Assembly (NCBI GenBank): GCA_032871835.1
Contig: CM065297.1
Location: forward strand, 92,711,052-92,775,051
Reading direction: 5' to 3'
DNA from: Dipteronia dyeriana
Taxonomy: Eukaryota > Streptophyta > Magnoliopsida > Sapindales > Sapindaceae
Length of the DNA: 64,000 nt
Shown here: piece after piece, positions 1-13,040 of the stretch
How the letters are laid out: each line of letters starts with the position of its first letter
Numbering within the stretch: the stretch's first letter is position 1
Position numbers and translations under genes: made by a program
Notes under the pieces: model-generated
Told to the model about the DNA's origin: nothing
Database searches by the model: none
Seen by the model: only the letters and a program-made list of their open reading frames with translations

Positions 1-279
1 GTTGACTCACTTTAATTCGTTGCTAAAATCTTGGGACGAGATCGTCGGTTTATTTCGAGAAACTTAGGATTGATGGTAACGTTAATGACGTTACAAATTT
101 GATGTAGAAGATTCTGACATAGTTGTTGACCCAAATCTGATACAAATATTACATTGAGCTTTGATCCGGTTAGTTAGGCCTAAACTTAAAAACTGACTCG
201 TTATTGTCATTTACAAAGTTATTGCTACACTATATTTGACTATTGGGTCATAAGTCGATTTTTTACTACTACAATTATC

Positions 280-1094
280 CAGTGTTCTAGTAAACATTAG
301 GCGTTACTCGGACGGAGACCCATCGCCTAACGCCTAGGCCGATTAGTCGGCGATTAATCGAGGATTAATCGGAAAACACAATTACATACAAATTCCAATT
401 ATCAAATCCTAAGAAAATTCTTTCTAAACCCACAAATACCTAATTAGTAAATTACCAATCAAATTCAATCATAAAACAATCAAAATCTCCAAACACCAAT
501 CCAAATGCAATCAAAAATCAATCCAAATCCAAACATAAAGACACAATCAAATCAAAATGACAAATTGCAAGTTCTAATAAACATCAACAAGTTAATAAAC
601 TAATGGATAACAAAATATAAACAAACAATTTTAGTATATACTTTCTAAATTTCTTTCATTATGTTTGGCAATTGATAAATCAAGGTTTGATACTTCAATT
701 TATGTATCATTGATCACGTACTCAAGCTGAAGAAGAATGACGTGTCGGTGTCGCCAACTAGCAACTACTAGCTATTTAATTTGTTGTCAATCTTTAATTT
801 TACCCAATCAAAATATCCAATTGAAGATGAAGGGAACAAATTGGTGTAGGTTTGTAAGTTGTAAGAACTAAGAAGTAAAACTTTAAAATTAAAAACAAGG
901 TTTTTTTTTTTAACTGGTTAGTCTTGGTCAACAGCTTTGACGCCGTCTGGCAGCCTAGCTGATTAGTCGCCGCCTAACACGATTAATCGGATACGGTGGA
1001 ATGCGATCGATTTTGGTCAGTTTTCCTCAGTAACCAACCGTCTAGAGGAATTGGGCCGATTAATCGGCCGCCTATGTCGATTTCTATGACACTG
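280..1094. mobile_element. hAT-type MITE
   Basis: 815-bp non-coding element. Ends are inverted: left starts cagtgttctagtaaac, and the right end reads cagtgtcatagaaatc on the other strand. An exact 8-bp duplication, caattatc, lies at 272-279 and 1095-1102. Subterminal regions are rich in gattaatcg and aggcg motifs. The 8-bp duplication indicates a hAT superfamily element. No transposase. Confidence 0.85.
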
Positions 1095-2524
1095 CAATTA
1101 TCACATCATAAATCCTAATACAAATTGATATATATATTGTATTACTCTTTAATGGTTTAAATATGTCAAGTGGATGGCATATCTCTAGGTCTTACTCAAA
1201 GCAAGGTAACTAAACTAGTGGAAAAGAATTGAAGTGTGGGGCTAGCATTTTTGCTTTTCGCTTAAAGTGCTTCTCTTTAATTTGCTTTTCTCTCAAGTAT
1301 TTATATTCTTTATTTTGGCATGAATCATCTTAATTACTTTTTTAATTTCCCTACAAATGGATATGGATTTGCTTATTATGATAATAAATTATGTTGAAGA
1401 TTTGGTGATATTGAGAATCGTGTCTAGCCAGTTAACAAATCTGAAATTGACCCACATTAAAAAGAGAGAGAGCGAGAGAGAGAGGAATAATTTGGTTTGC
1501 TCAACAAGTTATACAATGTTTTTTATTAAATTAAAAAAAATACAATATTTGAACCTTTCATCTACCGATATATGTACATGTATGTTTCGAGTATCTACTC
1601 CCAATAAATCGAATAAAAACTCTTCACATATTTATAAAATTCGTATGGTAAGATTCGAACTCCTCATCATTAATATGGAAGGAAGGTTCACTACCACATG
1701 TTCTAAGAGGTGATGTACACAGTATCTGAACATGCCATCACAATTACCACTATCTTGTCTAAACATGCAATTATTTTATATAACATCCACCTACCAAATG
1801 TACAGCTACCCCTATCAAATTATTGACTTTCATAGTTTCATGATAAATGAGCACGTAACATAACTGTTGTTAATTTAGAAAGGCAAATTTTCATGGTATT
1901 ACATTAAACTTAGTCAGACTTGTGTTGAACTAAATAACTATAAGCCAACTAAAAAAAAGATAATTGAAATTAACCTGAAAACAGGGAAAGGTTTGTGATG
2001 CTATTCTAGTAATGATATTAATGATTTTGAAATACGAGTAAGAATATAAAAAAGAACAAAAACAAAGCAATGAATACAAACTCGTTCAATTCACTTAACA
2101 AAGGCCAAAGCATTCTGTCATATATTTATTTCTAACGGTAATATACTTTTGACTTTTTGACTCCGTCTTTATATATTTTCTGCTATGATCATTACTATCT
2201 TTATTTTAGAAAAAAAAAACAAAATGTTTATTAGATATGACTTTACGTGCATGAAATTCTAACAATTACAATATAGAAATCAACAACTTTCAAGTTAAAA
2301 ATAAAAGCTCGCAATTCTAATGTTGTACACAATTCTAATGTATAAAACATAACTCCTAGTATATAAGTAATAATAATAAATAAATAAAAAACAAAGATGG
2401 ATGTATATGTTATAATACATGTGGCTTTCCACCAACTTCACTACCCCACGTGGAAGCATGCTTTGCTTTTATTTCATGATTAAGTTAAATAAGTAGATTA
2501 TTACAACATCTATCTCTCTCCTTA
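1095..2524. other. AT-rich non-coding stretch
   Basis: No gene supported. The longest open frame (1357-1713, plus) has no recognisable similarity, an erratic composition and an AG microsatellite inside it. Confidence 0.6.
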
Positions 2525-2720
2525 TTGCCTATATATATATATGGCCTTCATTTTGTAAATGGTGCTGATACTCTCACAATTAATACAAAATCTATGTTCT
2601 CTTTATGTCTCTCGTCTCTTTTTTATCTCACTCACTTTATTTTATTATTTATTTCATCTGTTCTTCATACGTTCTTCGTTTATTTTACAACACGTTATCA
2701 GTACGAAAAATCTGTTCTGT
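2525..2720 (+). mobile_element. Possible copia LTR end with primer-binding-like site
   Basis: A TATA-rich start is followed about 170 bp later by caacacgttatcagtacga (2690-2708), which resembles the LTR/leader junction of some plant copia families. No second LTR seen. Tentative. Confidence 0.3.
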
Positions 2721-2849
2721 AAAAAGGATCACCTGATGGATAATTTATTTACATCTAAACATTTTGGATCTATATTCAATTCCGTATAACAAGATGGCTT
2801 ATGCCGTCAACGGAACCCATATGACGGAACCCATATATATATATATAGT

Positions 2850-2975
2850 TTTGGAATTGTTTATTTAAAATCATTTATTTTTATGCACATGATATCAGAT
2901 GAATTCATGTCCTTGATATCATTTATATTTATACACATATCGGGTGAACTCATGTCCCTGAAATCATTTATTGGC
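2850..2975. repeat. Imperfect tandem repeat of about 55 bp
   Basis: Two to three copies of a unit containing catttatNtttatNcacat and gaattcatgtccttg-like words. Confidence 0.5.
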
Positions 2976-3119
2976 TTATGTTGTGTCTCCAGATAAATTG
3001 ATTTAATTATTATGCTCTTTAAATATTCGTATTATTTAATTATACGCAATATATGAGATTGGCTAGACCGACTAAACAGAACTTAAAATTTCTGGATTTA
3101 TGATATTTAAGTTGGCATG

Positions 3120-3323
3120 GTTTTAAAAACCGATGAGAACCTAGAGTTCTAGATCCAGTTTTATACACATGAATGCCTTACGATACTGTTTTAAAAACCG
3201 ATGAGACCTTGCAGTTCTGGATCCAATGTTACACACATGAATTCCATACAGCGCGGTTTTAAAAACCAATGAGAACTAGAGTTCTAGATCCATTGTTATA
3301 TTCATGAAAGTAACACTTCATTA
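3120..3323. repeat. 68-bp tandem repeat, three copies
   Basis: Copies begin at 3120, 3188 and 3256, each opening gttttaaaaacc and containing gagttctNgatcca. Spacing is exactly 68 bp twice. Non-coding. Confidence 0.8.
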
Positions 3324-3490
3324 TTTGGAATCTGGGGTTTCAAACTCGTTCAGAAACAGAAGTTATCTCATATATATGAAGTGATATGTTTACATGTCAT
3401 TTATTTGAAAGAATGATCTACACATCCAACAGGATGTTGTGAGTATCATAAAAGGGATTTAAGATCCTAATGAATATTGAAATTGGAAAT

Positions 3491-4305
3491 TGTTGGCAAT
3501 GATTTTTGGATTAAGATTAATGGATCACTCGTCGAACAAGTAAACGTAAACAAACAACCAAACTAAGAATCAAAATAAATAGAAAGCAAATAAGGCATAA
3601 GATTTTACGTGGTAAAACCCCAAAGTGGGGAAACATCCACGGTTGCCGGTAATGGCGAAAAGAAATTTATTAATTTGAGAATGATTACACGCACAATCTC
3701 TTTCACACTCTTATAAGTTTAATTGGGGTTTTCTTCTATTTTTATGGGTATTATTAGGGTCTATTTATATATGCATAGAACCATAATTCTTGATGTATAA
3801 GTAAAGAAAGTTTCCGTAATTAAACGAAACTCTAACTTATTGGAGTCATGTTATCTTTCTTCCTTATTTTGTGTTGATTGTGTTTCAACTGTGTTAAATC
3901 TCTTGCCTAATCCAGACTTTGATATCTATAAGGAAATTTACTTCTTCATCAAAGTATACTTCTAGACACCTTATTAAAGTAGAGCTCATTCTCTGCGTGT
4001 TTGAGTCGTAACTTCATTAAATCTGAGTGTTGTCCACGTGTTACGCAACCGACCACCTATTACATCTGACCAAATTCGCTGTCCTCGATCAACAGTTTTA
4101 CCATATCACAACCTCTCCCTTGACCATCTTGACCATCCCGATCGGGTTTTCTTATCTTATCGTTTACGTTATCTTGGTCGAGGAGGTTTTGTAGGTTTTC
4201 TTTGGTCAACTTTGGTTGGTTCGATATGGTTGACTTTTGGTGACGTGGCACACCGACTCTTATCTTTTGCTGATGTGTCATATCGTCCAAACTTCACCAA
4301 TAACA
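3491..4305 (-). mobile_element. 3' LTR of Tat-lineage Ty3/gypsy element
   Basis: Starts TG and ends CA, 815 bp, oriented on the minus strand. It contains a TATA motif (complement at 3761-3772) and the block 3604-3660 with its ggtaaaacccc core. On the minus strand it is preceded by a polypurine tract at 4306-4318. Its sequence is clearly related to the LTRs at 19170-20157 and 21590-22544. The matching upstream LTR was not found. Confidence 0.7.
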
Positions 4306-4318
4306 ATACCCCCCTTAA
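4306..4318 (-). other. Polypurine tract
   Basis: The minus strand reads ttaaggggggta just before the LTR, the plus-strand priming site expected next to a 3' LTR. Confidence 0.65.
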
Positions 4319-5443
4319 ACATACAAGACCAAGTATCTCGTTCCAAATGGAATCCACTAGGCGAAGTGTGTTTAATTTGTTCTTTTTTATTTTCCTGTAG
4401 CTCATTAATGCACATTTAATGTTTAACGGCTAAGCGTTAACCTCAATCACATCCGTTTCGACTGACACAATCATTTGGCCACTTTTCAAATTTTGAACGG
4501 TGCGTGAATTTTGAGTTTCATTCACATATTTCCACTCTCGTCTGTTACGTCTGGTGTCATTTGTATATTCTGATGGCGTCATCCTTTCCTATATATAATT
4601 CGAAAATTTTCGTTTTCCTCTCACACTTCTTAACTTCTTCAAACAAACAAAAAACCCTAATATTTTCTTCTTCTCCAAACCTTAAGCTTTTCTTTTTTTC
4701 CTTTCTTTACGAGCAGTTCATGTTCTTTTCGCTTTCATCGATATCCCAGGTATGGATCCAACTCTCTGTTATCAATATGTTGAACTTCTTATGCGTGCCA
4801 TTGAGGCTGGTGATAAAGAGAATATCGCTAGATTTAAATCCATACTTTGGGGTCACTTTCACACATATACTCATTCGTTTCAACCTGTTGCTTTAAATAT
4901 AGATTACTCAATTGCTCATCCTGAGTTTGTTCATTCATCTGCTAACCCTTCTGTTTAAGCTTCTGTTGGTGTTTTCCTATACATGTCAAAGACAACCAGT
5001 TCGAGACAAGCCATCAGAGCTTCACTTAAGAAAACCATTCGTCTTACGAGTGACTTGAAGATAGTCTTGCAGAAGTTGAAGATGCAGGAAGTCCCAAGAG
5101 AACGACGGGCACGTATGCTAAAGTTTACTACGGATCACCCTTATGCCTTCAACTATGAAATCAATGTGGTGACTAGTGACGAACTCGAAAAGTTTAAGGA
5201 TCGGTTTGACCTTCCACGCTCGGTACGACTGATCACCAGCCATGAGCGTGCTATATGGAACCTTCCTACTGGTACGGTGGCCAATTATGGGGTCATGTTC
5301 TCCTCTGGGGTAACCATCCCCCTTTAACCTTTCATCGCTCAATTTCTGGCAGACGTGGGCATTGTGCTTGCTAAATTAACCCCCAACTCATATCGGGTGT
5401 TGATCAGCATGTGACACCTATGAAAGAATATTAGGGCAAATAA

Positions 5444-5457
5444 CCCCCCCCCCCCCC
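5444..5457. repeat. Poly-C tract
   Basis: 14 consecutive C within the decayed antisense ORF. Confidence 0.9.
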
Positions 5458-6266
5458 TGACTCCCCAGGAAATACGTAAATTTTATAGCCTTGGGCTATT
5501 AGATGCTTGAGGTACTTTCTATTTGTAGTCGACCTCCTCGAACACCTAGATACCCCATAGTTTCGACGTTAAACCTGCCCCTCCAACTCATAAAGACCAT
5601 AGAGGTTTTATTTTGGGCTTTCCCTCTTCGAACAAATAATGGAAGAACATATGGTTCTTCTTCAATGGGGATTGAGGTGAGATAATGGTGGTTGATCTAG
5701 CCCCCCACCACAACAGTTAGTCAGGAACAGTGTCATGAGGCATTTCTGTAGCCCCAAACTATGGAGCAAGACTGCGCCCATGATGACTTGGAGCCAGGCT
5801 AACACAGTTGTTGGCTCAAAATTCTTGGGAGGTCAGGGACCAATGTAATTTGTGTGCGGAGAAAGAACTGATTGAGTTGGGACTTTTCCCTAAGATCTTT
5901 GCTTGACGCAAGTGTTGTAAGTCTTTGTTCACATACTTCTTAGCTTTTGCTGTCTGTATTTATTCATATTGCTTTTCTTTGTGTTTTTCTTTACAGTGTA
6001 CGAGGTGGACATCGTTGCTGGTAAGCAAGCCGAAAAGGCTAAAAATCTTGATCGGGTTAACAGAAAACGGTTGTCGATTAGATGGCTTCAGGAGTTGCTC
6101 CCCTCCCCTCCCCCCCCCTCTCCTCGAGCACGACTTAGTGAAGCATATATATATGAATCTAATCATGATACATTTGTTGCTCCTGTTGAACAAGCTGAAG
6201 CGAGTAACCATGATGCACCTTATCCCTGAAGAAGTATAAGGGAATCGCCTAGAGAAAGGTCTTCCC

Positions 6267-6292
6267 GGGGGGGGGGGGGGGGGGGGGGGGGG
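6267..6292. repeat. Poly-G tract
   Basis: 26 consecutive G within the antisense ORF remnant. Unusual for a 1-bp G repeat in plant DNA; length may be uncertain in the assembly. Confidence 0.85.
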
Positions 6293-8503
6293 TCTACTCA
6301 AGAGGGATCTGACCGAGACAGGTCTAGTAGGGAGAGGTCAAACAAAGATAGACCCACCAGTCATAGGCCAAACAAGGATAAGTCCAGTTGGGTGGAATCT
6401 GGCAAAAAGATTCCTGGTGGCAAAATGGTCAAGACTATGAGGGGGTCTTCTACCCCCGAGGCTATTTGTAAATGAATAGAGGCTCCACTTGTTATTGATC
6501 CGACAGTTTCCCAAGTGGGGATTAATCCTATCGTTCTTGATGAAGATGACGAGGATGATCAAGAGACTTTGACAAACTTGTTCTCACGGGAGCAACGTTT
6601 AAAGAGAAGAGGTGATTGCAAATCCACAACATCTGTTCCCCCTTCATCTACCTCAATCGTGGCAACTGAGCCAACCCCGATCGGAGCTGGTGATATGGTC
6701 TGGCCACAACAAACTGCTCATTTTGCCTATCTTTAGTCATCTCAAGGTCAAGCTAACCCTTATGTAGATCAGGCTTCTATCGATCCACCCGTTCAACTTC
6801 CTATGAAGGCCCCTATGCAATTTTCTGTCAAGCGTCAGATAGTTTTCACCGATTCTGACTCCGATCATGATGGGCCTAGCTTGGAGAACCTTTGTTGATG
6901 AGGGCATTTTTAACGGTACTGAAGAGCTTATGTCTCTTCAATTGGATAAAGCTGGGGTCTCTTCTGGTACCACAGTGGTCCATTTGAGCAAAAATGCTGA
7001 ATCCCATCTAGTTGGGAGTCCCCATACTAATACACATCTTATGCCTCTTCACCGGGATGGTGTAAATGAAGGTCAACCCTAAAGGGTGAGGTTTCAAGGC
7101 CCCTAGAGTTGTCCTTCAGACTAGAGAGGGTGCTGGAATCTAAAAAATGCAAAGCGTTACAAGCCCGACCCTTTCAACAGTACCCCATACCACATCTACT
7201 TCTGGTTAAAATAGGCCCGCTCATCTAGCTTCATTGGCTGCTCCTACATCTGGGTCATCTCTTCCTCTCAATTTGAGTTGCTCTCGCGCTGACCTCATTT
7301 TCATGCTCTGTGCCATGTCAACTGGTAAAGGGTATATCAATGATGGCTATTAGAGAGAGGCCAGAGCTGCTAGTGTCTCTGAGCGTATCCGTATGATCTT
7401 CCATAACAGTGTTTTTGTAAGTGCTTCTTACTTTTATCCTTTGTTCGTATGCGTCAGTTATCTTACTCTTTCTTCTATCCTTTTGTCAGATGGTAGCGGA
7501 ACTGACCAGGGCTCTGCCCGATCAGAAAAAGAAAGTTACGGAGATCTCCTAGTTAAAGAAGACCTTTACTGAAAAATAAGGCTCTCTCAAGTCTTACTCA
7601 ACCAGTGCATCCAAGGTTAGGCAATACGAGGAGAAACTTAAGAATCATGATGCGACTGAGGTTGCTCTAAGGAAGACTATTGCCAATGTTCAGAATAGGG
7701 CTTCTACAATCGAGACGACTCTTAGAGAGCTCGCTACAAGTAATGTTGAGATTGAGAAGAGGATTGTAAGGGCAGAGTTGTGAGACACTGAACTCGAGTC
7801 GAGGGTTATTCTAGCTGAAACTGCAGCGGAAAAGTTTAAAAAGGAGACCCGAATTGCCCAAGACACCCTTACTTTTGCTCATAAAGTCATGCTTGAGACG
7901 CAACAGGCATCTGAGGAGGCTCAGATTCATTATGAGCATTTGGTAAAGGATCTGGAGCAGTAGCAGGTCAACATGGAAGTGCTCTCCTTGGAAGCCAGAT
8001 CAACCCTCAAAGTCCAAAATGTGGACTGTTATAAAAGGTCTCCAACTTTTGAGGTTGTCATGTTGAGGGAGTTTGAGAAAGGACTAGCCATTGTTAGGGT
8101 ATTTTGTGGTGGTAAAAAGAGGTCAACGGGGGATGCTCGCCCAAAATGCGATAGGACCATCAAGAGACACAAAGACAAGTCCCTGGAAGCTATAAGGAAC
8201 CAAATGATCAGGTGGATGGTCGATTGTAGATCCATCAGGAAGGATCTTCATCCTATGCATTTGGAGCTTCCTTCTATCTCCTCTCTGGTGGCCTTCCACA
8301 CCGGGGAAGAGAACGGTGCCCTAACTAAGGGAATTGATGTTGGCCCCTTACCCGACAAAGATTACTCCTCGTTTGTGGTTGACAACTCGAAAGATAACAT
8401 CAGTTTGCCAGACTTTGAAGACCTGACCAAGGGTTATAAGGATCATGACCCTTTTTCTAGTAGATCTGGACCCGGTGGTCCCTCTAGCACCCTAGATGCT
8501 TAA

Positions 8504-9780
8504 CTCTCTTACCCTGCTTTTTACCAGTATTACTCATGTAATCGCCATTTTGTAACATTTTTATATTTCGATATTAATAATAACATTTTTTTTCTTCTTT
8601 TTTGCTTGTTTTTGGACAAATTTTAATAAGTGTTGCATGTTTTGCAGTATGTTTGGGATCACTCGGGGGCTTCAGCTAGATTGAGTGACCAACTAAAAAC
8701 CAAACGTTTTAGGAATAACTATAGCCGCTTGTTAACTTGAACTATGTATATCAAGTTACACCAAGTTAACTATCTTGGTTACAACCAAACCCTTGCTCAT
8801 GGTGTGAACCACTCTGTCTCTTGCTTACTATTATGCTAAATCGAATAACCCACCTTTGACTAAGCATTTTAATCACAGTCGTAGTTATAAGTTGGCTCGA
8901 ACTATGTGTATTGCTCTACACCGATTTGACTGACTCAATTGAGACCATATTAACGCAACTAGTTACGACCGTTTCTTGGTCAGTTGTCCGTTTTTTAGTC
9001 ATGGTCGGTTTAGATGCACTATCCTAAACCAAGTAACTTTAGTGTGGCCAGGAATGTTTATTACCTTAAACTGTATTAATTCTATCGCCCATACTTCGGT
9101 CAAGTAACTATTTATGGCGGTGTTTGTCGTGACCTCTATTTAGACAGCGTCAAGTAGATCAATTATGTTGGCACGATCGATTACTTTAACCCCGACCAAT
9201 TTGCTTCTTTTATTCTTCCGTCGAGTAGTGTTTTTTATATACCATTTATATAGTATCTAGTTTATAGAAGTTTGTCTTTTATCTGTCAACTAAGTTATTG
9301 GGACGTCTCCTAATAGTTTGTTGATCAAGATTCGTTGCAATGGAATGGCTTATGTCGTACTATCTTTACAAACACTTAAATTTTATTAGCAACTGTTTCT
9401 AGCATGGATATTTCTTTTCGCATTCAACTCTTGACGCATCCCGTCAAGTCCTCACAGCTTGAAAATGCCCTAACAGAGTTTCATTACACCCAGTTAGTTT
9501 CGGTGAGTGTACACTGCCTTTACGGTGTGTGTTTTCGGCCTCCTCACTGGGCCTCCCGGGCGCTCCTATCGAGACTGGGCATTTTCTAAGTTCGTCGGGA
9601 TTGCTTTTATAAACGAAAGCAAATTAATAACATCTTTCTTGACTTTTTGAAATTGTTCCCTCAAAAGGATTTGTATTGAGTGCTAAAAAGAAACATCAAC
9701 TAATCAACTACAAGGCAAATTTATTACTAAACTAAAAAGAAATATTAAAAATAAGAAACCCCTAGGGGTAGAACATCTTT
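8504..9780. other. Spacer between Tat pol and antisense ORF
   Basis: No coding region supported. Repeated words such as tcgaactatgtgta and ccaagttaact suggest degraded internal repeats of the element. Confidence 0.45.
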
Positions 9781-10720
9781 ATGTATTGAGCATTGCATGG
9801 CCTGGGCAGCTCACTCCTTTTTGGTCAAGTAAAGTGGTATGCTCCATGGCCGGCCAGTCCAACCACTTGGTATGGTCCTTCTTATTTATCTGCCAACGAT
9901 CCAGCTGATTTCTCCCTCGTATTGGGTGAAATCCTCCTCATAACTAGATCTTTGAGTTGGAATCACCTAACTCAGACATGTGAATTGTAGTACCTAGCTA
10001 CCCTTTACTGATAGGTGGCGTTCCTTATCCTCGATAGGTCAATGTTTTCCTTCAACTCATCTAGGTTCTACTCTTAACATTTCCACATTTTTCTCGGGAT
10101 AGAAGAGTTGTACCCTTAGTGAATTATGAATTACTTCAACTGGGATTACTGTCTTTATCTCAAATGCCAGTGAATAGGGGGTTTCTTCTGTCGAGGTCCA
10201 TTCTGTGGTTCGATATGTCCACAAGACTTTGTATAGCTTGTTTGCCCAATTCTCTTTCTTAGCATCCAGCTTTGCCTTCAAGGTATGCTTAATTATCTTA
10301 TTCATTGCCCCCATCTAGTCATTGGTTTGAGGATAGGCTAGTGTGGTTTAATAATTCTTTATACAAAAGTCTTGACACATGTTCTTGAAGTTGTCACTGT
10401 CAAATTGGGTCCCGTTGGCTTTGATTATTGTGTATGGGATTCCAAATCGATAAACGATATTCTTCTTCATGAAACTGGTTATGTTAGCCTCAGTTATATG
10501 TACCATTGCTTCTGTCTCTACCTACTTTGGTTATTGTCGACATTGGGCCAATCAAATCTATCCCCCCACATGGCGAACGACCATGGTGATGACAAGTTCT
10601 TCAACTGCTTGGGGGGGATTCTTGATGTCATTGGCTATCCTCTGACACTACCACACTATTTTGCGACTGCCTGAGCATCTTGGAATAGGGCCGGCCACTA
10701 AAAGCCTTGTTTGAGAGTCT
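9780..10720 (-). pseudogene. Tat-lineage integrase region (decayed)
   Basis: The piece 10314-10057 reads like the C-terminal part of a Ty3/gypsy integrase (WANKLYKVLWTYRTTEWTST, ETPYSLAF). A further decayed segment down to about 9780 resembles the end of pol (an EGPY-like motif). Many stops. Confidence 0.7.
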
Positions 10721-11106
10721 TATGCGCTAGACTTTTACCTCCGGAGTGATTCTCACACGCATCTTCATGGATACTTTATAATATCTGTTTACCTTCTATT
10801 GGGTGGACACACTTCTATAAGGCATGTGCAAATCCTTTTCTGTATAATTCTCTACCAACTATTAAGTATCTGGTGAATCTGTACCTAAGATGTTTTGCTT
10901 AAGTCACCTCTGCTAGGGGGGTTTCATCTTCTAGATATTCTCTAATCGGGGTCATCCAAGTGGCTTGCTTTCCTTCGATCACTCATACTTCCAATACTTC
11001 TTATTCATCTTCGATGCTCGGTTTTTTTAGATGAGCAACGGGGATAGTCTTTCACCATATGCTAATAGTGGCTGACGTCAATTTTGATAAAGCGTCTACC
11101 TTCTCA

Positions 11107-11455
11107 TTATTTTCCTTCCAAATCTGAGTAATCCTGTGAGCCTTGAATCTCTCTAGCAATATCTTGGTTATCCCTAGATATGCATCCATGATACTCATCC
11201 AAAATTTGGTTTACCACCACATGTGAATCATTGAATATCTCCAACTCATCTGCCTGATAACATACAAACCCTAAGTCCTGCCAAAAGTGTCTCATACTCG
11301 ACCAGGTTATTAGTGGCTTTGAAGTCAAACCGTATGACACATTCTACCTGATCACCTTCTAGATTGGATATCACTATGTCAGCCCTGCTGCCGTTCATGT
11401 TTGACGAACCATCTATATGCAGTTTCCAGGTAAATTCTTCATTTTCCTTCTGCAT
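11107..11455 (-). pseudogene. Second RNase H of Tat element
   Basis: Text like WKLHIDGSSN followed by FDFKATNNLVEYETLLAGLR is the additional RNase H domain found in Tat-lineage Ty3 elements. Frameshifted around 11250-11340. Confidence 0.7.
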
Positions 11456-11592
11456 CTTGACAACGCACTTAGCAATTAGGTCAGCTACAACTTGCCTTTT
11501 ATTGTGGCTCTTGGAAGATATGCTATATCAAATTCACTTAGCTTCACTGCCCATTTGGTTAGCCTCTTGAACACCTCAGGTTTTGACAGAAT

Positions 11593-12033
11593 CTACTTCA
11601 GCTGGCAATCTATGTAAACCTCGATCTTGTGAGCTTGAAAATAAGGTCTTAGTTTTCTTGTTGTTGTCACTAATGCCAATGCCATCTGTTCAGTTGGCGA
11701 ATATCTTGTTTCAGTTGGTAGTAAAACCTTGTTTGTGTAATACCCTGGTTTTTGTATTGACCTTGTTGCCATAACTGTGACCGATAAGTACAGGTAGATC
11801 ACCTCTTTTTCCAGGGGTTTAGATAGGATCGGTGTTTTGCCTAGGTACTCATTGATCTTAAGGAATGCCTGGTAACATTCATCATTCAATTCTATAGCAT
11901 TGCTCTTCTTGATTGCTCTAAAAAAGGGCAAGCATTTGTCTATTGACTTGCCAATAAATCGATTCAGGAATGCTAAGCAGCCCGTTAGTCTTTGAATTTC
12001 CTTTAGGGTTTTTGGGGGCCTCATTTCCTCCAA
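11593..12033 (-). pseudogene. RT connection and first RNase H of Tat element
   Basis: Contains LTGCLAFLNRFI and ETRYSPTEQMALALV, standard Ty3/gypsy motifs. A stop-bearing frame follows on both sides. Confidence 0.8.
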
Positions 12034-12208
12034 TGCTTTTATTTTCTCAAGGTTTACTTTGATTCCTCCTTGATGTACTTAGAAACCAAGAAATCTTTCC
12101 GAAGGCACCCCGAAAACACATTTCTTTGGATTAAGCTTCATGTTGAACCTTCTTAGCACCCCAAATGTCTATCTGAGGTCTTCCACATGTTTTTTGGATG
12201 TTGTGCTC

Positions 12209-12891
12209 TTTGTCAGCATGTCGTCTATATAAACCTTCATATCTCTGCTAATCTATCAAGTGAACATTTTATTTACTAGTCTCTGGTAGGTCACCCCGGC
12301 ATTCTTGAGACCAAAATAAATAACTTTATAACAGTATAACCTCTGATCTGTTGTGAAGGAGGTTTTGTCTTCACTATGTTCAAACATTAGGATCTGGTTA
12401 TAGCCTGAGTAAGCATCCATAAAGCTCAATAATTCATGACCAGTTGTTGCATCTACCAGTTGGTCGGTCCGAGGCAACGGGAAGTTATCTTTTGGACATG
12501 CTTTATTGAAGTCAATGAAATCTACGCATATCGTCCATTAACCGTTCCTCTTTTTTACTAGCACCACGTTGAAAAGCCATTTGGGGTACTTCACCTACCT
12601 TATGGATGCTGATGCCAACAATTTCGCTACTTCTTTTTTAATTGCCTTGCTGCTTTTTGGGTTAAACCACCTTCTTTTCTGAATGACTGGTTTTCGATCA
12701 GGATCAACCGCTAAGTAGTGGGAAATTATCTTCGGATCGATCCCGGACATATCTTCATGTTTCCTAGCGAACATATCCTGGTACTCTTTTAACAGGCTAA
12801 TCATTCCATCTCGAACTTCCACCGTCAACCGGGCTCCAAGTTTTATGGTCTGGTCAGGGTTACCCTCGTCAATTATCTTGGGTCTTCCCAT
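12209..12891 (-). pseudogene. Reverse transcriptase of Tat element
   Basis: RT N-terminal piece 12891-12595. Core piece 12477-12256 has FMDAYSGYNQI. Active-site Y-I-D-D lies at 12231-12220. Pieces lie in different frames, so the enzyme is broken. Confidence 0.85.
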
Positions 12892-13040
12892 CTTCTGGAG
12901 AAACCTCCATTTGGTCTAGGTCAAATCGGGTAGGCATTTCCGTCACATTCTCTTCTTCATCCACCTTCGGGTCCTTCTCATCTCTTTAGATATCTATCTG
13001 CATTACGTCTGGTTCTGTTTTTTTGTTATATACAGCTAGA

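Larger units (their letters stand above)
4752..8503 (+). pseudogene. Extra ORF antisense to the Tat element (decayed)
   Basis: Plus-strand coding remnants between pol and the 3' LTR, opposite to gag-pol. The segment 4983-5400 has text of the plant 'putative gypsy-type transposon' (transposase_28-like) domain, with a conserved tail running on past a stop near 5327. Further pieces lie at 6515-6736 and 6867-7082; the C-terminal piece is 7973-8503, ending in a TAA. Helical, charged text near 7500-7960 suggests a coiled coil. Stops and frameshifts break it throughout. Extra antisense ORFs at this place are known in the Tat lineage. Function is unknown. Confidence 0.6.

Noticed and set aside
1357..1713. 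118-codon open frame
   Set aside because: No recognisable family, contains a microsatellite, and lies in AT-rich non-coding sequence.
4038..4419. Several overlapping open frames
   Set aside because: They fall inside or at the edge of an LTR and overlap on both strands.
5960..6301. Proline-rich minus-strand frame
   Set aside because: Produced by the poly-G/poly-C stretch; antisense to the element's own ORF.
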